Origin: Berkiella sp963829835 | Lineage (GTDB): Bacteria > Pseudomonadota > Gammaproteobacteria > Berkiellales > Berkiellaceae | DNA length: 64,000 nt | Reading direction: 5' to 3' | NCBI GenBank assembly: GCA_963829835.1 | Contig: CAWHKC010000002.1 | Location: 1 to 64,000, forward strand | Shown: one piece after another, positions 25,740-33,677 of the stretch | Numbering within the stretch: position 1 is the first letter of the stretch | Layout of the letters: every line of letters starts with the position of its first letter | The notes under the pieces: model-generated | What the model was told of the DNA's origin: nothing | Databases searched by the model: none | Seen by the model: the letters and a program-made list of their open reading frames with translations, nothing else | Position numbers and translations under genes: made by a program

Positions 25740-26965
25740 AGTGCCTCCTGATTGATTGCTGACCATTGTTGTAATCGTAATGCGTTAATTTTAATAAACC
25801 CTTTGGCATCGAGCTGATCATAATTTCCAAGAACATCCATACTGGCAATATCAAGTTGATAGAGCGATTTTGGCGATTCACGTTTTATAACGATAACATT
25901 GCCTTTGTAGAGTTTTAGAAATACTTTTCCTTCAACATTTTCTTGGCTGTGTTCAATAGCGGTCATTAAAAATGCCAACTCAGGACTGAACCAAAATCCG
26001 TTGTAAATAAGTTGTGCTATTTTTGGCATCCACATTTCTTTTAGATGAAACACTTCTCTATCTAAAACTAATGCCTCTAGCTCAAGATGCGCTTTCCATA
26101 AGACTGTACCTGCTGGTGTGTCATAAACACCTCTGCTTTTCATGCCAACAAAACGATTCTCAACAATGTCGATTTTGCCTATCCCATGCTTAACACATAG
26201 TTGATTAAGAGTGGAAAAAAGTTCAACAGAATTGTTTTTGACAGTCACGTTCTCTGTAAGATTAGTCCAGGAACAAGGAACGCCTTTTTTAAACTCAATA
26301 ACAATATCTGTTTCTTCGCAACTGGCTTCTTTTAAAGTAACCATTTGCGCAGATAACTTCTCAGGAGCCTTGCTGCCAGGATTTTCCAAAACCCCACCTT
26401 CGAAACTGGTATGCATTAAATTCTCATCAATGCTATAAGGCTTTTCCAAAGTTGATGTAATCGGTATGCCATGGCTTTTGGCATATTGAATCATATCTGT
26501 TCGTCCTTTGAACTGCTGCAAAAACCCTTTGTCTTTCCATGGGCTGATAATGGTTACCTCTGGGAGCAGCGTCATATAGGCTATTTCAAATCGCACCTGA
26601 TCATTTCCTTTGCCGGTGGCACCGTGAGCCAGAAAAGTTGTCTTTTCCTTTATTGCAATTTCAACTTGTTTCTTGGCGATTAACGGTCTTGCCAAAGATG
26701 TCCCTAATAGATATCGACTTTCATACATGGCATTTGCTTTAAGCGCTTTGAAAATATATTGCTCCACAAATTCCTGTCGCAAATCTTCAATATATACCTT
26801 ACTTGCTCCAAGGCTCATTGCTTTTTGCTTCAACGAAGCCATATCTTCTTTTTGCCCAACATCGGCCAAAAAACACACGACCTCATAGCCTTGTTCAATA
26901 AGCCATTTTAAAATGATCGAGGTATCAAGCCCCCCGCTATATGCTAAAATTACTTTCTTCATCAT
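25736..26965 (-). CDS. argG: argininosuccinate synthase
   Basis: A 409-residue enzyme joining citrulline and aspartate with ATP. It has the P-loop AYSGGLDTS, TSLARPLIAKK, HGATGKGNDQVRFE, the SIDENLM substrate segment, and VENRFVGMKSRGVYD. All match the short ArgG type of Bacillus, archaea and eukaryotes, not the 447-residue E. coli type. Start is one of two adjacent ATGs (26965 or 26962); the first overlaps the previous stop as ATGATG. It lies in an operon with an amino-acid importer upstream and a second synthase-like gene plus argH downstream. Confidence 0.94.
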   Translation of the reverse strand: MMKKVILAYSGGLDTSIILKWLIEQGYEVVCFLADVGQKEDMASLKQKAMSLGASKVYIEDLRQEFVEQYIFKALKANAMYESRYLLGTSLARPLIAKKQVEIAIKEKTTFLAHGATGKGNDQVRFEIAYMTLLPEVTIISPWKDKGFLQQFKGRTDMIQYAKSHGIPITSTLEKPYSIDENLMHTSFEGGVLENPGSKAPEKLSAQMVTLKEASCEETDIVIEFKKGVPCSWTNLTENVTVKNNSVELFSTLNQLCVKHGIGKIDIVENRFVGMKSRGVYDTPAGTVLWKAHLELEALVLDREVFHLKEMWMPKIAQLIYNGFWFSPELAFLMTAIEHSQENVEGKVFLKLYKGNVIVIKRESPKSLYQLDIASMDVLGNYDQLDAKGFIKINALRLQQWSAINQEAL

Positions 26966-27705
26966 AATTCCCATTTTTGTTGTAGTGATTTTGTTGTGCC
27001 ATTAGCCAAGAGATTATTAAGTGCAGCATTTACTTTTGTTAGAAAAATGGAGCCTTTTGTTAAAGCGATACCATAACCTTCTTCTGCTTTTCCTATTTCT
27101 TGATATGTTAAAATAGGATTCATTTTACAAAATTCGGCTGCTTGCACCGATTCAATAAGGATGAAATCAACTACTCCCAATTTTAATTTTTCAATTAAGG
27201 CTGGGTTTGAGTCCATTGACGATATTTCCACATCCTTAAATTCTTGATGAATTTTTTTGGCGGCTTGCTCCATGGTGGTTCCCAATTGAACCCCTATTTT
27301 TTTATGCGAAAAATCATTGAAATCTGGCTGTGCTTCTTTTCTATAAATCATGGCTAGCGTTGCCTGATAATATTGTTCTGTAAAATCAATATTTTTTTGC
27401 CTTTGGGGAGTGATTGTTAGTCCGCAGGCTGCGAGATCGATTTTTTGGGTTTGTAAAGCAGGAATAAGATTGTGGTGCGCCATCTCTAAGAAGGTGACAC
27501 TCATATTCATTTCTTGGGCAATTTTCTCTATTAAATCAATATCAAATCCAACCAATTTACCCTGTTTTGAGTAAGCAAAAGGAGGATAGTCTGAACACAC
27601 CCCTACCTGAAGGAGCTGATGGGTTTTATTTTTTGAATGTTCCTTATGGCACCCAGTCATATTGAACAAACATAATAATATCAAAGAATATTTCCAAATC
27701 TTCAT
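26962..27705 (-). CDS. amino-acid ABC transporter substrate-binding lipoprotein
   Basis: A 247-residue solute-binding protein of the polar amino-acid family. It has a lipoprotein signal with the lipobox MTGC (Cys19), so it is membrane-anchored. The fold marks are VGVCSDYPPFAY, GFDIDLIEKIAQEM, DLAACGLTITPQRQKNIDFTEQYY, and VQLGTTMEQ. The operon with argG and argH and the ArgR gene beside it suggest arginine, citrulline or ornithine as the ligand. It overlaps both neighbours (ATGA on the ATPase side). Confidence 0.9.
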   Translation of the reverse strand: MKIWKYSLILLCLFNMTGCHKEHSKNKTHQLLQVGVCSDYPPFAYSKQGKLVGFDIDLIEKIAQEMNMSVTFLEMAHHNLIPALQTQKIDLAACGLTITPQRQKNIDFTEQYYQATLAMIYRKEAQPDFNDFSHKKIGVQLGTTMEQAAKKIHQEFKDVEISSMDSNPALIEKLKLGVVDFILIESVQAAEFCKMNPILTYQEIGKAEEGYGIALTKGSIFLTKVNAALNNLLANGTTKSLQQKWEL

Positions 27706-28355
27706 GCTACACCGCCACTTCTTTGCTTAAAAAAACTATCAATATTTTTATCATTGAATAGCACACCTTCCTCAAGATATAACATTCGTGTTGCCACTTG
27801 TTTTAAAAAGGCAAGTTCATGAGAAGCTATTAGCATGGTCAAACCTTGCATTTTCAATTCTTGGACTATTAAAACAACCTCTTGCACTAAATTCGGATCC
27901 AGCGCAGAAGTCGGTTCATCAAGCAGCAAAATCTGTGGCTCCATCATTAAGGCTCTTATAATGGCCACTCTTTGTTTTTCGCCACCTGAAAGTTGAGAGG
28001 GAAAGTTATTCCTTTTATCCCAGAGGGAAAATCGTTTTAGCAAAGACTGTGCTTTTTCAGTTGCAAGCTTATTTGTTAGTTTCAATATTTTTATGGGTGC
28101 ATATATAACATTATTTAATACACTCATATGGGGAAATAAATGAAGATGTTGAAAAATAAATCCTTTACTTGCTTCAAACTCAATAGAGCCACTATCAATG
28201 GTTTCAAGACCTTGTAAACATTTTAAGAGGGTAGATTTTCCACTGCCAGAGTGCCCCACTAACCCCACGACTTCCCCTTTTACTATTTCAAGCTGAATAT
28301 CTTTTAGTACCGGCTTTATGCCAAAGGATTTATGAAGATGTTGTGCTTTAATCAT
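27702..28355 (-). CDS. amino-acid ABC transporter ATP-binding protein
   Basis: A 217-residue ABC ATPase with Walker A GHSGSGKST, signature LSGGEKQRVAI, Walker B ILLLDEPTSALDP and the switch His in ASHEL. It drives the importer made with the permease and lipoprotein next to it. I choose ATG 28355 (MIKAQHLHKSFG), preceded by AAGGTG and overlapping the permease stop by 8 bp; a start at 28373 is less likely. Confidence 0.92.
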   Translation of the reverse strand: MIKAQHLHKSFGIKPVLKDIQLEIVKGEVVGLVGHSGSGKSTLLKCLQGLETIDSGSIEFEASKGFIFQHLHLFPHMSVLNNVIYAPIKILKLTNKLATEKAQSLLKRFSLWDKRNNFPSQLSGGEKQRVAIIRALMMEPQILLLDEPTSALDPNLVQEVVLIVQELKMQGLTMLIASHELAFLKQVATRMLYLEEGVLFNDKNIDSFFKQRSGGVA

Positions 28356-28986
28356 ATGCCCACACCTTTTCAATCTTTTTGCCCGTCTGTGCTAGCAAGA
28401 AAGTTAATACGTAATAACAAAGTGCTGCGGTGAAAAGTGGTAATAAATAAGTATATTGCTCGGCAGACACCAGTTGCGCCCTTCGCATGATATCTTGCTC
28501 TCCCAGCGTAGAAATCAGTGCCGTCTCTTTTAAAAGACTAATCGCTTCATTCATCAGTGCTGGAAATATTGTTTTAAAGGCTTGAGGCAGGATGATATCT
28601 TTGTACATATAAATGGATGGGATCTGTAAGGCTTTGGCTGCTGCAAATTGTCCTTTATCTACACTATTCAAGCCAGCTCTGATAATCTCGCATATGTAAG
28701 CACTGGAATTCAGGCCAAAGGCAATGCAGCCGGCGATAAAAATTGAAATGGAAACATCTAACAAACTTGGTATGACAAAATAAATGATGGCGAGCTGAAC
28801 GAGCAGTGGCGTCCCTCTTAAAAATGAGACGAACAAACTTATAGCAAAAGTGCCTATTTTATTAAAACTCAATAAGGCGAGTGCTGAACCTATTATTAAT
28901 CCCATTATAAGTGAGATAAAGGTATAGGCCAGGGTGATCGTTACCCCTTGAATAATAAAGAGAATGCTTTCGTTAAACCCTATCAT
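28348..28986 (-). CDS. amino-acid ABC transporter permease
   Basis: A 212-residue inner-membrane protein of the HisM/GlnP type with about five membrane helices and the EAA loop (YICEIIRAGLNSVDKGQFAAAKALQI) that contacts the ATPase. One permease gene suggests a homodimer. I choose ATG 28986 because GAGGT lies 5 bases upstream; ATG 29001 has no such site. It is the first gene of the arginine operon, and an ARG-box-like dyad sits just upstream. Confidence 0.9.
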   Translation of the reverse strand: MIGFNESILFIIQGVTITLAYTFISLIMGLIIGSALALLSFNKIGTFAISLFVSFLRGTPLLVQLAIIYFVIPSLLDVSISIFIAGCIAFGLNSSAYICEIIRAGLNSVDKGQFAAAKALQIPSIYMYKDIILPQAFKTIFPALMNEAISLLKETALISTLGEQDIMRRAQLVSAEQYTYLLPLFTAALCYYVLTFLLAQTGKKIEKVWAYD

Positions 28987-29007
28987 CACTACCTCACCCA
29001 TGATTAA

Positions 29008-29025
29008 AATGGATGCATATCCATT
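29008..29025. promoter_or_regulatory. candidate ArgR-binding ARG box
   Basis: The 18 bases AATGGATGCATATCCATT form a dyad fitting the ARG-box pattern TGAAT-N4-ATTCA with G for A and C for T as a symmetrical change. It lies 22-39 bp before the permease start. A weaker AT-rich second site could follow 3 bp on, the usual E. coli spacing. argR is at the other end of the operon. Confidence 0.5.
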
Positions 29026-29153
29026 TAATATTCATATTATGGATATAATAGGCAGTAAAATGAAACATTGTCAAGGCACATAACCGATTTATGGGTGTAT
29101 TGTGATAAAGGGAGGTTTACTGCCGATTAACGTGGATGCGGGGGCATCTTATT

Positions 29154-29190
29154 CCCTCTCCCTTTTGGGAGAGGGTTAGGGTGAGGGGTT
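29154..29190. repeat. CCCTCTCCC/GGGAGAGGG palindromic repeat
   Basis: CCCTCTCCC and GGGAGAGGG pair around TTTT at 29154-29175, then TTAGGGTGAGGGG follows. The same palindrome is at 61099-61121. It directly follows the stop of the small leader peptide and may act as its terminator. Confidence 0.7.
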
Positions 29191-29191
29191 T

Positions 29192-29473
29192 CTATTTTTT
29201 AAACACTGATCCTGCAATTGAACAAACACCTGAACAAATCGTACTAAAGTGCTTATAACCCAGGTATCCAATCATCATTACTCCTTCCCATGCATCTTGA
29301 GCTAACGATCCATTAGGTGTCCAAACTGGCTGTGGAACAAGCTTTCCTGATGGGTCTGGTTTCCAGTCAATCATGAGCATTCTGACTGATCCACTATCAT
29401 TAATGTTATTCAGCATTTCTTCAGAAGTTGCGCCGCTCACATGGTTTAATTCATTTTTTGCCAACATTCTCAT
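29192..29473 (-). CDS. putative double-glycine-type leader peptide (microcin-like)
   Basis: A 93-residue protein beginning MRMLAKNELNHVSGA. The element 'xLxxxELxxVSG(G/A)' is the leader that C39-peptidase ABC transporters remove from class II bacteriocins and microcins, cutting after Gly-Ala at residue 15. The remaining 78 residues have a Trp-rich middle, a hydrophobic part (WEGVMMIGYLGY) and a Cys pair in CSGVCS that could form a small disulfide ring. GAGG lies 7 bases before the ATG. No peptidase transporter or immunity gene is next to it. The leader match is good; antibacterial or signalling function is inferred. Confidence 0.6.
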   Translation of the reverse strand: MRMLAKNELNHVSGATSEEMLNNINDSGSVRMLMIDWKPDPSGKLVPQPVWTPNGSLAQDAWEGVMMIGYLGYKHFSTICSGVCSIAGSVFKK

Positions 29474-29646
29474 AGTTAAACCTCAAATTAATACTCAGAT
29501 ACAAATATGTTATTCAGTTAACATAATTTGCACGGGTTATGCTTTGATTGCTAGAGATTTTTAGCCGTTTATCGGTTTATTTATACCGTTTATCAACTCA
29601 GATGATTCTTTTATCGCTTCAGCAGCGTAGCTGCGTAGGAATTTAG

Positions 29647-29694
29647 CCCCACGTGGAAGCTTTGAGCCGGAAGGCGAAAAGCTGGAACGTGGGG
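29647..29694. repeat. imperfect inverted repeat before korB end
   Basis: CCCCACGTGGAAGCTTT and AAAGCTGGAACGTGGGG pair with a few mismatches around a 14-base loop. It lies 29 bp beyond the korB stop, where a terminator would be expected, but has no T-run. Confidence 0.55.
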
Positions 29695-29723
29695 GAAAAG
29701 CACATCCCATCGATGAAGAGGAA

Positions 29724-30758
29724 TCACTTAATTTCCCAAGTCTTGCCTGTACGCAACAATGCATCCACCGAAGCGTGTGGAAATTGTTCTTTTGCATTAG
29801 CCACTTGTTCGGCTATTTCCTGCTCATAGATAGGTCTTTGAATGGCTCTAAAGATGCCCACTGGCACAGGAAATTCAGGATGAGGCATTTCATTTAATTT
29901 AATAGCCATGGCAATGGAATCATTATTTTGATGGACGTAAACTTGGCTTGCTGCAGTCTCATCTTTCATGTCGATAATCTCAAAGTTATCGCCATCAAAA
30001 CTTAAACCTTTTTCACCGTTTTGACCAAATACCACAGGGCTACCGGGTTCTAAGGTAACAGTGTTATCGGCGCGTACGCCTCTATCACTGATTTGTGCAA
30101 AAGCGCCATCATTAAAGACATTGCAGTTTTGGTAAATTTCGACAAAAGAAGTGCCTTTATGCTGAGCTGCTTCTTTGAGGATCCATTGTAAGCCTTTGCT
30201 ATCAACATCAATACTGCGCGCTACAAAACTACAACCTGCTGCCAAAGCCAAATGAACCGGATCAAAGGGATGATCTATCGATCCCATTGGCGTGGTTTTG
30301 GTCTTCTTCCCTTTTTCTGAGGTCGGAGAATATTGACCTTTAGTTAAACCGTAAATACGATTATTAAAGAGTAAAATAGTAACATCAACGTTTCTACGCA
30401 TGATATGCAAAAGATGGTTGGTGCCAATGCTCAAGCCATCACCATCACCTGTTACCACCCAAACCGATAGTTCAGGACGGGCAATTTTTAATCCCGTTGC
30501 AATGGTTGGTGCACGACCATGAATCGTATGAAATCCAAAAGTGTTTAAATAATAAGGAAAGCGACTTGAACAGCCAATACCAGAAACAAAAACTGTATTT
30601 TCTCTTTTAATACCAAGTTCTGGTAATATTTTTTGCACACTGGCTAATATCGCATAATCACCACATCCAGGACACCAGCGTACTTCTTGATCACTAACAA
30701 AAGACTCTCTTGTTAGAGGTTCATCGTCACCTTCTTTTATATCAACCGCTATCGACAT
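29724..30758 (-). CDS. korB: 2-oxoacid:ferredoxin oxidoreductase, beta subunit
   Basis: A 344-residue thiamine-diphosphate subunit. It has RWCPGCGDYAIL near the N-terminus, GRAPTIATGLK, the ThDP motif GDGDGLSIG...NN, and LFNNRIYGLTKGQ. With KorA it converts a 2-oxoacid (probably 2-oxoglutarate) and CoA to acyl-CoA, CO2 and reduced ferredoxin. The two-subunit form without a separate ferredoxin-like delta subunit is that of aerobic KorAB enzymes. It starts 5 bp after korA. Only the GCPGC-like Cys pair near the N-terminus is obvious as a cluster ligand. Confidence 0.9.
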   Translation of the reverse strand: MSIAVDIKEGDDEPLTRESFVSDQEVRWCPGCGDYAILASVQKILPELGIKRENTVFVSGIGCSSRFPYYLNTFGFHTIHGRAPTIATGLKIARPELSVWVVTGDGDGLSIGTNHLLHIMRRNVDVTILLFNNRIYGLTKGQYSPTSEKGKKTKTTPMGSIDHPFDPVHLALAAGCSFVARSIDVDSKGLQWILKEAAQHKGTSFVEIYQNCNVFNDGAFAQISDRGVRADNTVTLEPGSPVVFGQNGEKGLSFDGDNFEIIDMKDETAASQVYVHQNNDSIAMAIKLNEMPHPEFPVPVGIFRAIQRPIYEQEIAEQVANAKEQFPHASVDALLRTGKTWEIK

Positions 30759-30763
30759 TTCGC

Positions 30764-32632
30764 TTAACTCTCCAAATACGGCAATAGGTGTTCTTTTAAT
30801 TCGGCCACACCAAACGGTTTCCCTTCAATCTTGTTGATCCCTTTAGCGTCAACCAAGAAACGCGCTCTTAACAAATGGCATAATTGGCCAGCATTCAATT
30901 CAACCACTAAAACATGTTGAAATGACTTTAAAATCTCACCAAGATTCTCTTGAAAAGGATTCAAATAACGCAGATGGACCGCACTAATGGCATGATCTTT
31001 TGCTTGTAATTCTTCAACTGCCGAGCGGATTGAGCCATAGGTGCCACCCCATCCAACAACCAATACTTTTCCTTTGCTTGCGCCCATTATTGTTAATGGT
31101 GGTAAATCTTTGGCAATGCCTTGGATTTTAGCTGCGCGCAGGTTTATCATCTTTTGGTGATTTTCAGGATCATAGCTGATGTTACCGGTCTCATGCTGTT
31201 TTTCCAGGCCGCCAATGCGATGCTCAAGACCTTTCGTGCCAGGGATTGCCCATGGTCTTGCAAGCGTCTTGGGATCTCTGCTATAAGGCAAAAATCCTTC
31301 CTTCTCGTTATGATATTGAATAGAAATTTTGGCTAATTCTTCCATTTTAGGAATTTTCCAAGGCTCAGCACTATTAGCCAAGTAAGCATCACTTAATAAT
31401 ATAACCGGCGTCATATATTGAGTCGCAATGCGGAATGCTTCCAAGATCATGTAAAAGCAATCTCCGGGCGTACTGGGAGCCAATACGGGCAGCGGACATT
31501 CACCATGCCGACCAAACATTGCTGTTAACAAGTCAGATTGTTCAACTTTTGTTGGCATACCTGTGGATGGCCCAGCGCGCTGAACATCAACCACCACTAA
31601 GGGTAATTCTGTCATCACCGCAAGTCCCAAGGCTTCACTTTTTAAATCCATCCCCGGCCCACTGGTTGTTGTTAAGGCAAGGGTCCCACCATAGGCTGCG
31701 CCAATCGCAGCACCAATGGCCGCAATTTCATCTTCAGCTTGAAATGTCTTAATGCCAAATTGAGCGTATCGTGCTAACAAATGGAGAATATCTGAAGCCG
31801 GTGTGATGGGATAACCGCAAACCAATAGTGGTAAATTTGCTTTATCCGCAGCAGCGATGCAACCCCAGGCTAAAGCTTGGTTCCCCGTAATTTGCCTATA
31901 CTCACCCTCAGGTAAGATAGCAGCTTTAACAGTGTAATGTTCAGCAAACAACTCGGCTGTAATGGCATAATGGTAACCTGAGCGCAATGCCACGATGTTC
32001 GCCTGCGCTATCTCTGCTTCATTTTTAAAACGTTCATTGATCCATTCTTTCGTGTCTTCAAGATCACGATGATATAACCAATAGACCGCCCCAAGAGCAA
32101 ACATATTTTTGCACTTTCTCGCACTCGTTCTGGAGATTTTTATTTCTTCAAGGGCCTTTAAGGTTAGGGACGTCATTGGTAAACGAACAACTCTGAATTC
32201 GCTTAGACTAGAAGATTCAAGCGGATTCTCGGTAAAGTGCGCTTTTTTGAGATCTTTATCTGTGAATTTATCTTCATCAATAATTAATATCCCACCAGGC
32301 TTTAAAGTCTTCAGGGTCACTTTAAGCGCAGCGGGGTTCATGGCAATTAACACATCATATCTGTCCCCTGGGGTGTGAATATGACGCTCTGAAAAACTTA
32401 ACTGAAAACCAGAGACACCAGGAAGCGTGCCCTGGGGGGCTCTAATCTCAGCAGGGTAATCTGGATAAGTGCGCACATCATTACCTAATGTGGCACAAGA
32501 CTGCGTAAACTGCATTCCTGCAAGTTGCATCCCATCACCTGAGTCACCGGCAAAGTGAATCACCACAGTTTCAAGGGGTATTCGTTTAACAGTGAGGGGG
32601 ATTTTAGTCGTGAATGTATCAATATCTGCCAT
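30764..32632 (-). CDS. korA: 2-oxoacid:ferredoxin oxidoreductase, fused gamma-alpha subunit
   Basis: A 622-residue protein joining the gamma domain (VIHFAGDSGDGMQLAG, YPDYPAEIRAPQGT) to the alpha domain, which starts near residue 245 with ITGNQALAWGCIAA and holds GYPITPASDILHLLA, FQAEDEIAAIGAAIGAAYGG and TTTSGPGMDLKSEALGLA, the substrate and CoA regions. Such fusions are usual for aerobic 2-oxoglutarate enzymes. It precedes korB with a 5-bp gap. Substrate choice between 2-oxoglutarate and pyruvate is inferred from family resemblance. Confidence 0.91.
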   Translation of the reverse strand: MADIDTFTTKIPLTVKRIPLETVVIHFAGDSGDGMQLAGMQFTQSCATLGNDVRTYPDYPAEIRAPQGTLPGVSGFQLSFSERHIHTPGDRYDVLIAMNPAALKVTLKTLKPGGILIIDEDKFTDKDLKKAHFTENPLESSSLSEFRVVRLPMTSLTLKALEEIKISRTSARKCKNMFALGAVYWLYHRDLEDTKEWINERFKNEAEIAQANIVALRSGYHYAITAELFAEHYTVKAAILPEGEYRQITGNQALAWGCIAAADKANLPLLVCGYPITPASDILHLLARYAQFGIKTFQAEDEIAAIGAAIGAAYGGTLALTTTSGPGMDLKSEALGLAVMTELPLVVVDVQRAGPSTGMPTKVEQSDLLTAMFGRHGECPLPVLAPSTPGDCFYMILEAFRIATQYMTPVILLSDAYLANSAEPWKIPKMEELAKISIQYHNEKEGFLPYSRDPKTLARPWAIPGTKGLEHRIGGLEKQHETGNISYDPENHQKMINLRAAKIQGIAKDLPPLTIMGASKGKVLVVGWGGTYGSIRSAVEELQAKDHAISAVHLRYLNPFQENLGEILKSFQHVLVVELNAGQLCHLLRARFLVDAKGINKIEGKPFGVAELKEHLLPYLES

Positions 32633-32822
32633 ATCTATGCGCCTACACTCTATTTTGCGAAAAGTATATCATTATCTAAGTGACTAAGTCTTGAAATCTT
32701 CCCATTTATTCTAAAGATCATCCGCTCACAGTGTAGTTGCGCGTCATCGACTGTGGCATCATAAACTATTGAATTTTAATGTCACACTACATGTAAGTTA
32801 TTTGACTTTGCTGGGAGGCATA

Positions 32823-33659
32823 ATGCGTCGGGTGATTTTTAACCAAAAAGGTGGGGTTGGCAAATCTACTATAACCTGCAATTTAGCCGCTATCAGTGCT
32901 GATAAGGGTTTACGAACCTTAGTGGTCGATCTCGATCCACAATCAAACTCTACTCAATATTTACTGGGCCGCAATGCTTCCAATTTCTTGCCAACAGTTG
33001 CTGACTATTTTGAACAAGTCCTCAAATTTAAATTCACTGCCAGTAATGCCAATCAATTTATTCATGCAACTTCTTTTAAAAATTTATTTATATTGCCCGC
33101 CTCCCCGACCTTAGAGCCGCTTCTTAATAAATTAGAGAATCGTCATAAAATTTATAAGCTTAGAAGCTTGCTTGATAAATTAGATCATTTTGATAATATT
33201 TTTATCGATACACCACCAGCAATGAATTATTTCACCCAGTCAGCGCTTATTGCGACTGACACCTGTTTAATTCCATTTGATTGCGATTTATTCTCACGCA
33301 ATGCGATATATCATCTTTTTCGTGGTGTAACCGATATCAGAGAAAAATATAATGCTCGCTTAAGAGTGGAAGGCGTTATAGTTAACCAATTTCAACCAAG
33401 CGCTGCTTTACCTAAACGCTTAGTAGAAGAGCTCTCAAACGAAGGGTTGCCTATCATTTCAACTTTTTTAACTTCATCAATCAAAATCAAAGAATCACAT
33501 GATGCGACTTTGCCTATGATTCATTTTGCTCGTAATCATAAAGTGACAATGGAGTTTTTAAGAATTTTCCAAGCACTGCAAACAAATGAAATCACTCAGC
33601 CAGATGCGTTTAGGACGGTAGATTTTACTGAGAAGATGCCAGAGGAAATGGGGGTATAA
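32823..33659 (+). CDS. orphan ParA-family ATPase
   Basis: A 278-residue deviant Walker A ATPase: FNQKGGVGKSTITCNLA at the N-terminus, then VVDLDPQSNSTQYLLG and the Walker B region IFIDTPPAM. These place it in the ParA/MinD group that forms moving patterns on DNA or membrane. There is no ParB gene or parS-like array next to it, so it is an orphan, perhaps positioning a protein cluster. The start is ATG 32823 because GGGAGG lies 5 bases upstream; an earlier in-frame ATG at 32769 is not supported. The stop lies in an 18-bp palindrome. Confidence 0.87.
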   Translation: MRRVIFNQKGGVGKSTITCNLAAISADKGLRTLVVDLDPQSNSTQYLLGRNASNFLPTVADYFEQVLKFKFTASNANQFIHATSFKNLFILPASPTLEPLLNKLENRHKIYKLRSLLDKLDHFDNIFIDTPPAMNYFTQSALIATDTCLIPFDCDLFSRNAIYHLFRGVTDIREKYNARLRVEGVIVNQFQPSAALPKRLVEELSNEGLPIISTFLTSSIKIKESHDATLPMIHFARNHKVTMEFLRIFQALQTNEITQPDAFRTVDFTEKMPEEMGV

Positions 33660-33668
33660 GTATACCCC
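33651..33668. terminator. perfect 18-bp palindrome at the end of parA
   Basis: GGGGTATA AG TATACCCC is self-complementary and contains the parA stop codon in its centre. It separates two convergent genes. Without a T-run it is a weak terminator, or a protein-binding site. Confidence 0.4.
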
Positions 33669-33677
33669 TCGTTCACC

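Noticed and set aside
29561..29797. 78-residue minus-strand ORF
   Set aside because: It overlaps the korB end and is built from the inverted repeat at 29647-29694; no ribosome site and no family pattern.
32823..33659. Plasmid partition locus
   Set aside because: No ParB gene, centromere-like repeats or replication gene near the ParA gene; all neighbours are chromosomal.
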